Below are positions 25,156 to 33,387 of a stretch of DNA of 35,732 nt, one piece after another. The notes under the pieces were generated by a model that saw only the letters and a program-made list of their open reading frames with translations, was not told the origin of the DNA and did no database searches. Source of the stretch: Nitrospira sp. (GTDB lineage Bacteria > Nitrospirota > Nitrospiria > Nitrospirales > Nitrospiraceae); contig SWDN01000003.1 in assembly GCA_005116775.1 (NCBI GenBank), positions 418,956-454,687 on the forward strand, read 5' to 3'. The position numbers and the translations under genes were made by a program. The number at the start of each line of letters is the position of its first letter. Position 1 is the first letter of the stretch.

Positions 25156-26320
25156 GGCGGATTGGAGCCTGCTCTACAGCAAGCCATTCTTTTAAGTGAT
25201 TGGTGAGATGGGCCCAGCTAAACCCTTGCTCAACAAAGCAGCGGCCGCGATCTGACATTCGAGATTGTCGATCCTTGTCGTTCAGCAAATTCATGACTGC
25301 CTCAGCTAACGCGATGTGGTCATCAGGTGGAACCAACGCGACCCCGGTCTCTTGAGTAAAAGTGGCGGCGACAGAGGGAATCGCGCTGGCAACCACGGGC
25401 CTCCCGCAGGCAAGATAATCGAAAATTTTGACCGGAGATGTTTCCCCACGATCTTCACGAAACGGGGCCACACAAACCGTCGTCGCACCGATCCATTCCG
25501 GAACCTCTTGATAGGGTATCCTGCCCACCCAGGTAATACAGGAATTCAGCGCCAGGCGATCCGCCTGCTGCTTTAACTCGGAAACAGTTTCCCCATCACC
25601 GACGAGAAGAAGGTGCACGGATGGTAGAGTCCGTCTAATGATGACCATGGCATCTAACAGACACGACAATCCCTGATACCGGTAGAAACTTCCGACAAAA
25701 CCGATATAGTCTCGGTCTGGAGTCAGCCCGACTCGACGACGACAGGCTTCGGCATTCTGAGGAACAAATACACTCGTATCCGTTCCGCTTGGCAGGACCA
25801 CCACTCGCTCAGGAGCGACCCGATACCGGTCGACGACTAGATCGCGCAACCCATCGGTGAGGACGACCACTCGGTCACAGCGGCTGAGGGCGAACGACGC
25901 CAGCCAGTGTTTGAGTCTCCTCTTGAACGTGCGATCGGCCTCCGACCAATCAGGCACAGGCTCCCCGTTGACTTCACAAACACATCTCGCTCCAAGGAGC
26001 CTCGCCAGTAGCAACGGGTGTGGGCTGTCCATCCATCGGTAATACACGATGTCCGGTTTCAGCCTGCAGGCCCGTATCAGCCCGGCGATACAGGAGAGAA
26101 TCGCATAGGAAATCGGACGCACGACCGTCCAGGAAAGGATCGGAATCGGCACAGTCGAAAACCCTCGCTGAAGCAGCGCGGAGCGATAGCGTGGAGGGAA
26201 GACGGTTACACTGTCGCCTTGTTCGGCAAGTTGGCGCGCCAACGCCCAGAGACGAACGAGCCCTACAGGATCGGATGGTGCATCCGGCTCATACCAGTAA
26301 CAAAAGACAAACCACCTCAT
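25133..26320 (-). CDS. GT4 family glycosyltransferase
   Basis: This 395-residue GT4 enzyme starts at 26320 (MRWFVFCYWYEPDAPSD), overlapping the polymerase stop by ATGA. The N-terminal half has DIVYYRWMDSPHPLLLARLL and CEVNGEPVPDW, and the hinge is VLPSGTDTSVF. The donor half has YIGFVGSFYRYQGLSCLLDAM, LLVGDGETVSELK and SPVKIFDYLACGRPVVASA, where the first Glu of the common E-x7-E motif is replaced, as in its downstream neighbour. It probably acts early in repeat-unit assembly on the cytosolic side. Shared motifs suggest it and the next gene are paralogues. Confidence 0.9.
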   Translation of the reverse strand: MRWFVFCYWYEPDAPSDPVGLVRLWALARQLAEQGDSVTVFPPRYRSALLQRGFSTVPIPILSWTVVRPISYAILSCIAGLIRACRLKPDIVYYRWMDSPHPLLLARLLGARCVCEVNGEPVPDWSEADRTFKRRLKHWLASFALSRCDRVVVLTDGLRDLVVDRYRVAPERVVVLPSGTDTSVFVPQNAEACRRRVGLTPDRDYIGFVGSFYRYQGLSCLLDAMVIIRRTLPSVHLLLVGDGETVSELKQQADRLALNSCITWVGRIPYQEVPEWIGATTVCVAPFREDRGETSPVKIFDYLACGRPVVASAIPSVAATFTQETGVALVPPDDHIALAEAVMNLLNDKDRQSRMSDRGRCFVEQGFSWAHLTNHLKEWLAVEQAPIRHAYSRIL

Positions 26321-27699
26321 ACGGACACACGCTGAGCGGCAGGGTTTGCCTGGTCTGCTGTTAGGCGCGGCAAGATCATGACCAGGCCTGCGCACAGCCA
26401 GAAGGGCTCCATGATCCGAATGATAATGAAGGTGTTGGCTCCGATACCGTGCGCGAGCATGGCCACCATGCCGAGCAGTAATCCATGGGCCAACCCCTTA
26501 CAAAATGGGTCCTGTTCTTTCAGAAAGGTCTCACGCGCTCGACGCCACAAACGCACGATCAAAAAGATAAATGCCACCAAACCGGCAAGACCTGTTTCAC
26601 CCAAAATCTTGACATATTGGGCATCCGCCCATGCGTAGCCGGTCACCCCGCGGCCGAGCACAGGATTGTGGAGCCAGTCCTTCAACACATACTGCCAGGA
26701 ACGTAATCGCTCCGTCGTAGAGAGGTCCAGTCCAACCTTCCCCACTGTGATCTCGCCGCCATACTGACGTCCGAAGAACGTCTCATTGACACGATTCTTG
26801 ACATTGTCAGGCGCGACAAAAGGAAGCGTAATTGCGAGCAAGAGTATAATCGCAAGCATCCCAGGGCGCCGCCATTGGGTCGCCGCGACCGCTACGATCA
26901 AAACACCGGCGGCCAGATAGGAGGAACGCGAGAGGGTGGCCATGAGCGCGAGACTGATGAATCCCATGAGAAGAGCGAGTACGACACGGATCGATACGGA
27001 CTTCAAATGAAGGAAGAGACCCATGACGATCGCCATAATAAAAACTAGATACCCACCGAGCGTATTGGGCTCGCCGCTTTCTCCTTCAAACGGCGCGCTC
27101 GCCCTTTGCCCGCTCGGAATCTGCGCGATCGCATACAGGCTGATCACGAAGCAAATGGCCAGTAACGCCATGACCAAACTGACGACCTGGCGTTTGGTCG
27201 ATACGTGATTGACGACCATGAAGAAGACAAAAAAGTACTCGAAGTATTTCAAGATAAAAAAGAAACCCGTCAGCGGACGCACGTGACCGGCGATGACACC
27301 GATCAGCGTCGCGAGCACGCACACCAGCATGTAGTAGATGATAGGCCGATTGATCGGGGTCTCGCGAATGAGCGCCAGATCGCGATAGATGATGGTCTTA
27401 ACCAGCCAACTGAATCCGATAATCACGAGCAGGAGATCGTCCACACGAAACGAAAGATCTCGCGCCCCGACGCCTCGTCCCTCTACGCGCCCAACCGCGA
27501 TCTCCGGCGAGAGCAGCATGGAAAAAATTAGCAGGAACAGCGAGGCAGGAACCGAGGTGAAGGCCACCAGCACAATGAGAAAACCGAAGACGACCTGCAT
27601 ACCGATCGTCGGGGTCGCCAGCGTGAGGCCAAGCGCCAGCACAGCAGCCAACACCGACACGATGACGGCATCTTGCGGTTTCACCATCGACGCATGCAT
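26317..27699 (-). CDS. O-antigen ligase / Wzy-like polymerase
   Basis: A 460-residue polytopic membrane protein with about eleven hydrophobic segments. A GESGEPNTLGGYLVFIMA segment and a periplasmic loop with LRSWQYVLKDWLHNPVLGRG, followed by YVKILGETGLAGLVAF, match the Wzy_C (O-antigen ligase/polymerase) family. In a Wzx/Wzc/Wza-type locus the likely job is polymerising repeat units in the periplasm; a ligase role cannot be excluded because both share this domain. The start at 27699 (MHASMVKPQ) has AGGAG about ten bases upstream; MVKPQ at 27687 is an alternative. It follows the tyrosine-kinase gene after 25 bases. Confidence 0.88.
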   Translation of the reverse strand: MHASMVKPQDAVIVSVLAAVLALGLTLATPTIGMQVVFGFLIVLVAFTSVPASLFLLIFSMLLSPEIAVGRVEGRGVGARDLSFRVDDLLLVIIGFSWLVKTIIYRDLALIRETPINRPIIYYMLVCVLATLIGVIAGHVRPLTGFFFILKYFEYFFVFFMVVNHVSTKRQVVSLVMALLAICFVISLYAIAQIPSGQRASAPFEGESGEPNTLGGYLVFIMAIVMGLFLHLKSVSIRVVLALLMGFISLALMATLSRSSYLAAGVLIVAVAATQWRRPGMLAIILLLAITLPFVAPDNVKNRVNETFFGRQYGGEITVGKVGLDLSTTERLRSWQYVLKDWLHNPVLGRGVTGYAWADAQYVKILGETGLAGLVAFIFLIVRLWRRARETFLKEQDPFCKGLAHGLLLGMVAMLAHGIGANTFIIIRIMEPFWLCAGLVMILPRLTADQANPAAQRVSV

Positions 27700-27724
27700 G
27701 GGATATCGACTCCTACTGCCGGCG

Positions 27725-29863
27725 TCAGCGATATTCGTAGCGATAGACCCCGTAGTCCGTCGCAACTTCGGATTTCACGTTCGTCAAGACAATGCCCATC
27801 ACATTCGCTTGAGCATGGTCGAGGAGGAACTTGGCCCGTTTGAGGGCATTCCGACCGATTCGCCCGACCTGATAGACCAAAATCGTCCCGTCGACGCGTG
27901 AGCTAAATGCAACCGCGTCCGTGACCGGGAGGATGGGAGGGCTGTCGAACAGTACGAGATCGTACTCCTCGTTCATTTCATTCACGAGTGTCTTGATCTT
28001 GTTCATATTGAGAAACTCGTTCGGATTGCCGACTTCCGCCCCACTGGTCAAAATATGCAAATTATCCAACCCCGGCGTGCTCATCACCCGATCTGCTCCC
28101 ATCGGCCCGAGCATCAGATCCGTAGCGGATCGCACGTGATTGCGCCAGGGAGTAGAGCCCACCAAGGCATCCGACAAACCTGGAACCCGCTCAAGACCCA
28201 AGCGCTGATGCACGATCGGTCGCCGAAGGTCTGCATCGACGAGCAAGACTCGTTGTCCCTCCTGAGCGAGCGTGATCGCCAAATTGGTGACACAGGTGCT
28301 CTTGCCTTCTCCAAGGCCCGCGCTGGTAAACAAGATGGATTTGACTTTCCGATCCATGCTGGCGAATTGAATATTGGTCCGCAGGGAACGGAGGCTCTCT
28401 GACAAGATAGATTTTGGGTCGATCAAGCAAATGAGCTTCGAGAAGTTTTCCACTGTTGACACGGAAGCATGGGCGGGAAGCGCCGCGCGAGCGGCTTGCT
28501 CCATTTCTTTACCGTCGAACTGCGGGATGACGCCGAGGACCGGCACTTTGAGAAACTCTTCGATCCCTTCAATCGTACCGATCGACGTATCGAACGATTC
28601 GCGCGCAAAGGCGATGACGATCCCAAGAAAGACTCCCATGAGAGAACCCACCATGAGGTTCAGTCCTGTGTTAGGCGCATTGATCGGCGCGCTTGGGACG
28701 ATGGCCGGAGCCACGATCGTCACCTCTTCGATCCGTTCTGCGCTTTTGATTTGCAGCTCTTGATGCTTCGCCTTCAGTGTCGCCAATAAATCGGCGTTGA
28801 CCTTTACATCACGCTCAAGGCGGCTCATCTGAATCGCCGCTCGAGGAAACTGCAAGTAGCGGCCTCGATAGCGATCGCGCTGATCCATGAGTGTGGATTC
28901 CCGATCTTGCATCGTCTTCAACTTGGCTCGGAGTTCAAGAACCATCTCGGCCCTGACATTGTCGATCTTCTTTTGCTGCTCTTGAACTTGTGGATGGTCC
29001 TTCGTGTAGTTGATTTCGAGGGTATTTCGCTCCTGAATGAGATCGAGGAGTCGCTGGTTAAGAATCGTGAGCAGCGCGTTCTGCTCCTCCGTAAAGATCC
29101 GACCGGTTTGGTTTCCAAGCACCGCTTCGGTCCGATTGAGGACGGCGATCTGCCGTTCCCCCTCCGCCCGCTTTCGCATCACTTCATTATGCTGTTCTTC
29201 CAGTTTGGTGAATGTCTCCAGTGCGGCTCGCGCCTCATCGGTCAAAAACACCTGCCCTTCCCGTTCTCGAAAAACCCTCAGCGCTTCCTCCGCGTTGTTT
29301 AATTGTTTTTCAAGCCCGGCCAACTGTTCCTCGACAAACCGCCTTGACTCCATTACGAGACGGTTTCTGGTCATGATGTTTTCTAAGCGATAGGCGTTGG
29401 CCACTGAGTTAGCTGTCTTCTCCGCCATCTTCGGTTCATCTGAGGTCGCTGTGATACGAATGATATTCGTATCGCCTTCCCGCTGCGTCGCGATTTCCTG
29501 GCCGAGGTAATAGACCGTATTAAGATAGTCCGCCGAACGCTTCATGTCCGGTGAAGCATCTGCAGACACACGCTCTAATTCGATCGCCACACGCTCCATG
29601 ACGGGAAACCCGCGGATAAACTCGGTTTGTGAATTGAGATCGTTGGCGTTGGAGAACGACATGCTCTCAATTAACTGTTGAGCCACTGTACTCGTTCGAT
29701 CGAACTTCACCCGCGCCGACGCTTCATAGAGCGGGCTCGGCTTGAACAATTCAGAAAACAAAAATGTGAATACCACGACCAGCCCTGCCGCCAACAGAAT
29801 CAGATACTTTCGTTTTTTAATGATCAGCCAGTAGTCGATGACGTTGAGTTCATACTGAGCCAT
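27725..29863 (-). CDS. Wzc-like polysaccharide copolymerase / tyrosine autokinase
   Basis: The 712-residue protein combines an N-terminal Wzz chain-length domain (membrane helix about 19-38, periplasmic part with coiled coil about 170-390), a second membrane helix near 408-425, and a cytosolic BY-kinase. Kinase motifs are Walker A GLGEGKST (Lys near 521; many relatives have PGEGKS), Walker A' VLLVDADLRRP (about 539-549) and Walker B LVLFDSPP (about 636-643). The C-terminal tail DYGVYRYEYR has four Tyr, the usual autophosphorylation cluster. Such proteins control chain length and export with an outer-membrane partner, here the upstream Wza-like gene. No Wzb-type phosphatase is visible. Confidence 0.94.
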   Translation of the reverse strand: MAQYELNVIDYWLIIKKRKYLILLAAGLVVVFTFLFSELFKPSPLYEASARVKFDRTSTVAQQLIESMSFSNANDLNSQTEFIRGFPVMERVAIELERVSADASPDMKRSADYLNTVYYLGQEIATQREGDTNIIRITATSDEPKMAEKTANSVANAYRLENIMTRNRLVMESRRFVEEQLAGLEKQLNNAEEALRVFREREGQVFLTDEARAALETFTKLEEQHNEVMRKRAEGERQIAVLNRTEAVLGNQTGRIFTEEQNALLTILNQRLLDLIQERNTLEINYTKDHPQVQEQQKKIDNVRAEMVLELRAKLKTMQDRESTLMDQRDRYRGRYLQFPRAAIQMSRLERDVKVNADLLATLKAKHQELQIKSAERIEEVTIVAPAIVPSAPINAPNTGLNLMVGSLMGVFLGIVIAFARESFDTSIGTIEGIEEFLKVPVLGVIPQFDGKEMEQAARAALPAHASVSTVENFSKLICLIDPKSILSESLRSLRTNIQFASMDRKVKSILFTSAGLGEGKSTCVTNLAITLAQEGQRVLLVDADLRRPIVHQRLGLERVPGLSDALVGSTPWRNHVRSATDLMLGPMGADRVMSTPGLDNLHILTSGAEVGNPNEFLNMNKIKTLVNEMNEEYDLVLFDSPPILPVTDAVAFSSRVDGTILVYQVGRIGRNALKRAKFLLDHAQANVMGIVLTNVKSEVATDYGVYRYEYR

Positions 29864-29898
29864 GCATCAGAATCCTTTTCTTATCTTGACGGAAACGA

Positions 29899-30687
29899 TC
29901 ATTTACCCGTTATAGCATTAAGAAGGAACACGGGGTAGAACGGAGCGACCCCGGCCGTAATGATCGGCATGATTTTTTTAGCCGCTTCGCCGGCATCGCC
30001 GAGATGTTCACGAGGCACGAAGACGACATCGTTTTCCTCCAGCGACACGTTCCTGGTCATGTCGCCGTAGGTAAACGCGCGCGCGAGATCGGCCATCAGA
30101 ATGTGCGGCTTTGCGAGATCACCGCCTCGAATGACCCGCACTTCTTCCATCAACGCTGTTTCCTGGTACATGTCGGCTACGGCAAGGGCTTGCAGCACCG
30201 TCATATTTCTCGACATGGGCACCATCCCCGGTTTCTTGACATCTCCAAACACGAAGACCCGCTTGACCTTCAAGACCTTCTTCTTCAACAGGACCTGCAC
30301 GCGCGGATCACGCATATAGGGTACGGCGGCTTCCTGCACACGGGTTTCCGCCACAGCTGCAGTGATACCTCCGACATCTACCTCCATAAACCCGATAGAA
30401 ACCTTTCCATTCTCCCGCACGACGCTGGCGAACTTTTCTTCGCCGGCCCCACGACGAATCACCACCTCGAGCGTATCGCCCGTTTCGATAAGTGTTTCCG
30501 AGGTTGGAACTGTTTCATCGGCATAGACGTCTCCCTTCGGCAACGGTGGGACCGTCACCCCAGAAGGGCTGACAGCTGACGGTGGCAAAGAGGAGTTGGC
30601 TGGGTTATGGCACCCGGTCAACACTGCCGCGAGAATCGCACCAGCACCCAGAAGACCGACAAGATGTAAGGATACTTGCTGTCGCAC
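29899..30687 (-). CDS. Wza-like polysaccharide export lipoprotein
   Basis: The 262-residue protein has a lipoprotein signal ending in LAAVLTGC (Cys about 25). The polysaccharide export domain follows: LIETGDTLEVVIRRG, VSIGFMEVDVGGITAAVAE and VQVLLKKKVLKVKRVFVFGDV. SLBB-like strands follow with KPGMVPMSRNMTVLQALAVADMY. It should form the periplasmic/outer-membrane exit channel that pairs with the Wzc-like kinase. It is shorter than classical Wza (about 380 residues) because it lacks the C-terminal membrane-spanning region, as is common in exosortase-linked loci. The start is GTG at 30687, with GAGGAG nine bases before it. Confidence 0.92.
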   Translation of the reverse strand: MRQQVSLHLVGLLGAGAILAAVLTGCHNPANSSLPPSAVSPSGVTVPPLPKGDVYADETVPTSETLIETGDTLEVVIRRGAGEEKFASVVRENGKVSIGFMEVDVGGITAAVAETRVQEAAVPYMRDPRVQVLLKKKVLKVKRVFVFGDVKKPGMVPMSRNMTVLQALAVADMYQETALMEEVRVIRGGDLAKPHILMADLARAFTYGDMTRNVSLEENDVVFVPREHLGDAGEAAKKIMPIITAGVAPFYPVFLLNAITGK

Positions 30688-30719
30688 GGTCTTATCTCCT
30701 CATCTTCTATAATCGCAAA

Positions 30720-31715
30720 TCAACTGACAGGCACCACTTCCACAATGTGCAGGGAAGTCTCAGCGCGCAAATCAACCATCTTCGACACCGCTCTATGACC
30801 TGCTTGCAAAACGTGTAAGATCGGACGTAACGGGTACTGTCGATTCAATTGAAACACGACTCCAGTTTCGCCGGTATTCAGACGAACGGTAGTGCCTAAT
30901 GGATAAATCGAAAGCTGGTCGATCAACGCCTTCAAAAGATGATGGGGGAACATCGTCTTCCCACTGACGAGCAGGGAACGGATCGCCTGATGAGCCGATA
31001 GTCCACGTCGATAGGGCCGTGAGTTCATCATCGCCTCAAAGACATCTGCAAGTCCGATGACAAGAGCCACCTCATCAATCTCATCACCAACCAACCGGTT
31101 AGGATAGCCAGTTCCATCCCATCGCTCATGCTCTTGCAGAATCACCCTCCCCACCCAAGGGTAGGCTGCTTCGATATCCTTGAGCACACGAACTCCATGC
31201 TGTGGATGCTCCTGCATGCTCCGGAGTTCTCCATCGGTCAATGTCCCAGCCTTGTAGACCAGCGCGTCCGGCAACGTGAACATGCCGAGATCGTGCAGCA
31301 AGCCCGCTAAGGCAACTTGCTCACGTTGCGCCGTCTCGTATCGAAGCGCGTCCGCGATCTTCACACTGACGATCGCGACATTCACGGCGTTGTTGACGAG
31401 ATAGTCTCCGGCGCCGCGCTGCAAGACCGTCTGAATCAACGTGTCATTGACTCCAAGAGAGGCGACAATGCCAGATGCAACCCGAACCAATTCATCGACT
31501 GTCCAAGACTGCTTCGCCTGAACTGCGTGCTTGATCCCATGAAGCTCATGGCTCGCACGTTGATACCAATCGATTTCAGGAGTAGACGCTGAAGGCACAT
31601 AAGAAGATGGAAGAGGCAGGTCGGTCGGCTCCCTAGAGCTGTCAGAGTTACCCCCAGCAGGACTCACAGCTTCCTGGCTTGATTGTCCTCTAATGAGATC
31701 GGTTAAACGCGTCAC
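30720..31715 (-). CDS. HD-GYP-like protein with altered active-site residues
   Basis: The 331-residue protein has a low-complexity N-terminus (about 1-45) and a C-terminal HD-GYP-type domain, the class that hydrolyses cyclic di-GMP. The HD pair is in GLLHDLGMFTLPD (His141, Asp142) and the GYP motif is in HERWDGTGYP. Several usual residues differ: HDIGK reads HDLGM (Lys to Met), HHE reads EHE, and the early His of the HS-NV motif is Asn (NNAVNV). Activity may therefore be lost or changed, and the protein may instead sense the nucleotide. A beta domain (about 275-331) follows. It lies 32 bases upstream of the export gene and is probably co-transcribed with it. The start is GTG with GAGGGGG upstream. 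Confidence 0.88.
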   Translation of the reverse strand: MTRLTDLIRGQSSQEAVSPAGGNSDSSREPTDLPLPSSYVPSASTPEIDWYQRASHELHGIKHAVQAKQSWTVDELVRVASGIVASLGVNDTLIQTVLQRGAGDYLVNNAVNVAIVSVKIADALRYETAQREQVALAGLLHDLGMFTLPDALVYKAGTLTDGELRSMQEHPQHGVRVLKDIEAAYPWVGRVILQEHERWDGTGYPNRLVGDEIDEVALVIGLADVFEAMMNSRPYRRGLSAHQAIRSLLVSGKTMFPHHLLKALIDQLSIYPLGTTVRLNTGETGVVFQLNRQYPLRPILHVLQAGHRAVSKMVDLRAETSLHIVEVVPVS

Positions 31716-31761
31716 AGTCCCCCTCAGTTCCCTCTCATGACCAGGCGTATTATTAAGACGG

Positions 31762-31947
31762 CTACCGGCTATTCACTCGTTTCCCAATTGGAAAGGGTGT
31801 GGTGGGTTTCTCCTCCATCTTGGAAAACTCCCGTTCCAACACCGCCCGGATGAAGCCACTGGTTGTATACCCCTGCTGTTTCAGGTTATCGAGCTGAGTT
31901 TTGAGATTAACGGGTAACTGAATCACGATCCGTACAAGATTTGGCAT
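31762..31947 (-). CDS. Ribbon-helix-helix DNA-binding protein
   Basis: This 61-residue protein has the ribbon-helix-helix pattern: a short beta strand (LVRIVIQLPVNLK), helix A (KTQLDNLKQQG) and helix B (TTSGFIRAVLEREFSK). Such proteins dimerise and bind DNA through the strand; many are antitoxins or transcription regulators. No toxin gene is next to it: downstream is the HD-GYP-like gene. It may therefore regulate this gene or the glycan operon; this is inference. The upstream gap (31948-32205) contains TGCTAGCA, an 8-base palindrome (32016-32023), and GTGCAC, which could be operator sequences. An AGGGAG motif precedes the ATG. Confidence 0.75.
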   Translation of the reverse strand: MPNLVRIVIQLPVNLKTQLDNLKQQGYTTSGFIRAVLEREFSKMEEKPTTPFPIGKRVNSR

Positions 31948-32205
31948 ACCCTGGCTCCCTTAAAAATGGACAGGCCTATATCAAGCCAGCACAAACGAGT
32001 GCACATGCTATGCCTTGCTAGCACGCGATGAACAATGAATAAATTTGAGGCCTTATGTTGTAGGGTCTTCTCTGTTGCTGGAAGAAGGGCCGAAAATTGC
32101 CTTACCGAGACATGAACTGTACACGTACGCTTGTGAGTTGATTATCTGTATATCGGGAGCCTTAACCCTGGAGTCAAGGCCCACGCTATAACAGTCAAGC
32201 AACGG

Positions 32206-33387
32206 TCACTGGGAATCGCGCCATTGTTTCCAAACTCGAGCCCAGTTTGCCTGTTCACAGGTCCAAAGGCATGACGTACTGTTCGTCAGTTGCCACGACA
32301 ACTCTCGCGCTCGATGCACATGCAGCGTCTCGCCGGAGGCTCTTCCGGTAAACCACACTCCTCCATCACGATCAGTTCGGAACACCGCGCTGCCTTCCAA
32401 CCCGTACGCTTCTAGAACAGTCTCAGCCGGATGTCTGTATCGGTTATGGCGGCCTGCAGAAAATACGGCATACTGGGGATGTATTGATGCCAACCAGTCA
32501 CGGCTCAGTGAGCTCGCTGCCCCGTGATGAGGCACCTTCACGACTTCGACTGGGCTGTGAAACGGTGAGCTGGTCATCCTCGACAAGCCATCGTGCTCGA
32601 CATCCGCGGCAAAGAGTATCGTATGATGACCACAGGTCAAACGTGTGACGACTGAACGATTATTCAGCATGCGCCCGCTGACACGATTCTCAGGAAGCCC
32701 CAAGTCGTGCTGTTCGTGAGCTGATGGGTTGAGCACGACGAGTCGGCAGGGACCGGACGATAGGATCTCTTGTCCTTCTCTTGCTACCCCTTCTCGTAGT
32801 CCTCGATACGCTAATGAGTCTTGTAGGCGTTGATAGAATGGCTCCTTGCGAGTCTCTCCTGATCCCCAATAGTGCTTGACCATGAAGTGGCGGAGCACCC
32901 AAGCCAGACCTCCGACATGATCGAGTTGGGGATGTGTGCCGATCACCGCGTCGATCGTGCGGATTCCCCTGTTCCAGAGAAACGGACCCACCACCGCACG
33001 GCCCATGTCGAATCGTTCATAGGCCGCCCCCCCGTCGATCAACACCACCTGTCCATCTGGTAGCTCAATCACCGCGCTATCGCCTTGCCCGACGTCGAGG
33101 AACGTCACTCGAAAGCGATCCCCATCGAGAAACAGCCGTGGAGACCAGGCCCACCACAATATGACCATCAACAATCCAGCGCCTGCCGCCCACTGAACCA
33201 GCCTGTGACCCATTCGCCGCCACAACAGTCCAAGGCAGCAATAAAACAGCGCCATCGCGAAGACCGATGGAGCTGCCACATGCCACTCTCCTCCTGGAAG
33301 CATTGACACCAAACGGACCGCTGCCACAAAGTGTTCAAGTAACCACTGATTCAGGGAAGCCAGGGGCAATATGGATCGCATGCACAT
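32206..33387 (-). CDS. comEC: ComEC C-terminal fragment (metallo-beta-lactamase part)
   Basis: This 393-residue frame holds the end of the ComEC/Rec2 membrane domain (SLNQWLLEHFVAAVRLVSMLPGG, FAMALFYCCLGLLW) and then the metallo-hydrolase domain. The metal-hydrolase motifs are FLDVGQGDSAVIELPDG, GTHPQLDHVGG (HxxxDH form), ILFAADVEHDG and KVPHHGAASSLS. ComEC forms the channel for single-stranded DNA uptake, and this domain is thought to act as a nuclease. The N-terminal domain is in a separate, out-of-frame piece overlapping by 53 bases, and most of the central membrane domain is absent. The gene is thus almost surely non-functional for uptake, although this piece alone could still fold. Confidence 0.9.
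   Translation of the reverse strand: MCMRSILPLASLNQWLLEHFVAAVRLVSMLPGGEWHVAAPSVFAMALFYCCLGLLWRRMGHRLVQWAAGAGLLMVILWWAWSPRLFLDGDRFRVTFLDVGQGDSAVIELPDGQVVLIDGGAAYERFDMGRAVVGPFLWNRGIRTIDAVIGTHPQLDHVGGLAWVLRHFMVKHYWGSGETRKEPFYQRLQDSLAYRGLREGVAREGQEILSSGPCRLVVLNPSAHEQHDLGLPENRVSGRMLNNRSVVTRLTCGHHTILFAADVEHDGLSRMTSSPFHSPVEVVKVPHHGAASSLSRDWLASIHPQYAVFSAGRHNRYRHPAETVLEAYGLEGSAVFRTDRDGGVWFTGRASGETLHVHRARELSWQLTNSTSCLWTCEQANWARVWKQWRDSQ

Noticed and set aside
31762-31947. Antitoxin of a toxin-antitoxin pair
   Set aside because: No toxin-like frame (RelE, PIN or MazF type) is adjacent on either side.
32161-32200. Possible terminator stem (GCCTT/AAGGC) after the comEC fragment
   Set aside because: Only five pairs with a twelve-base loop and no T tract on the minus strand.
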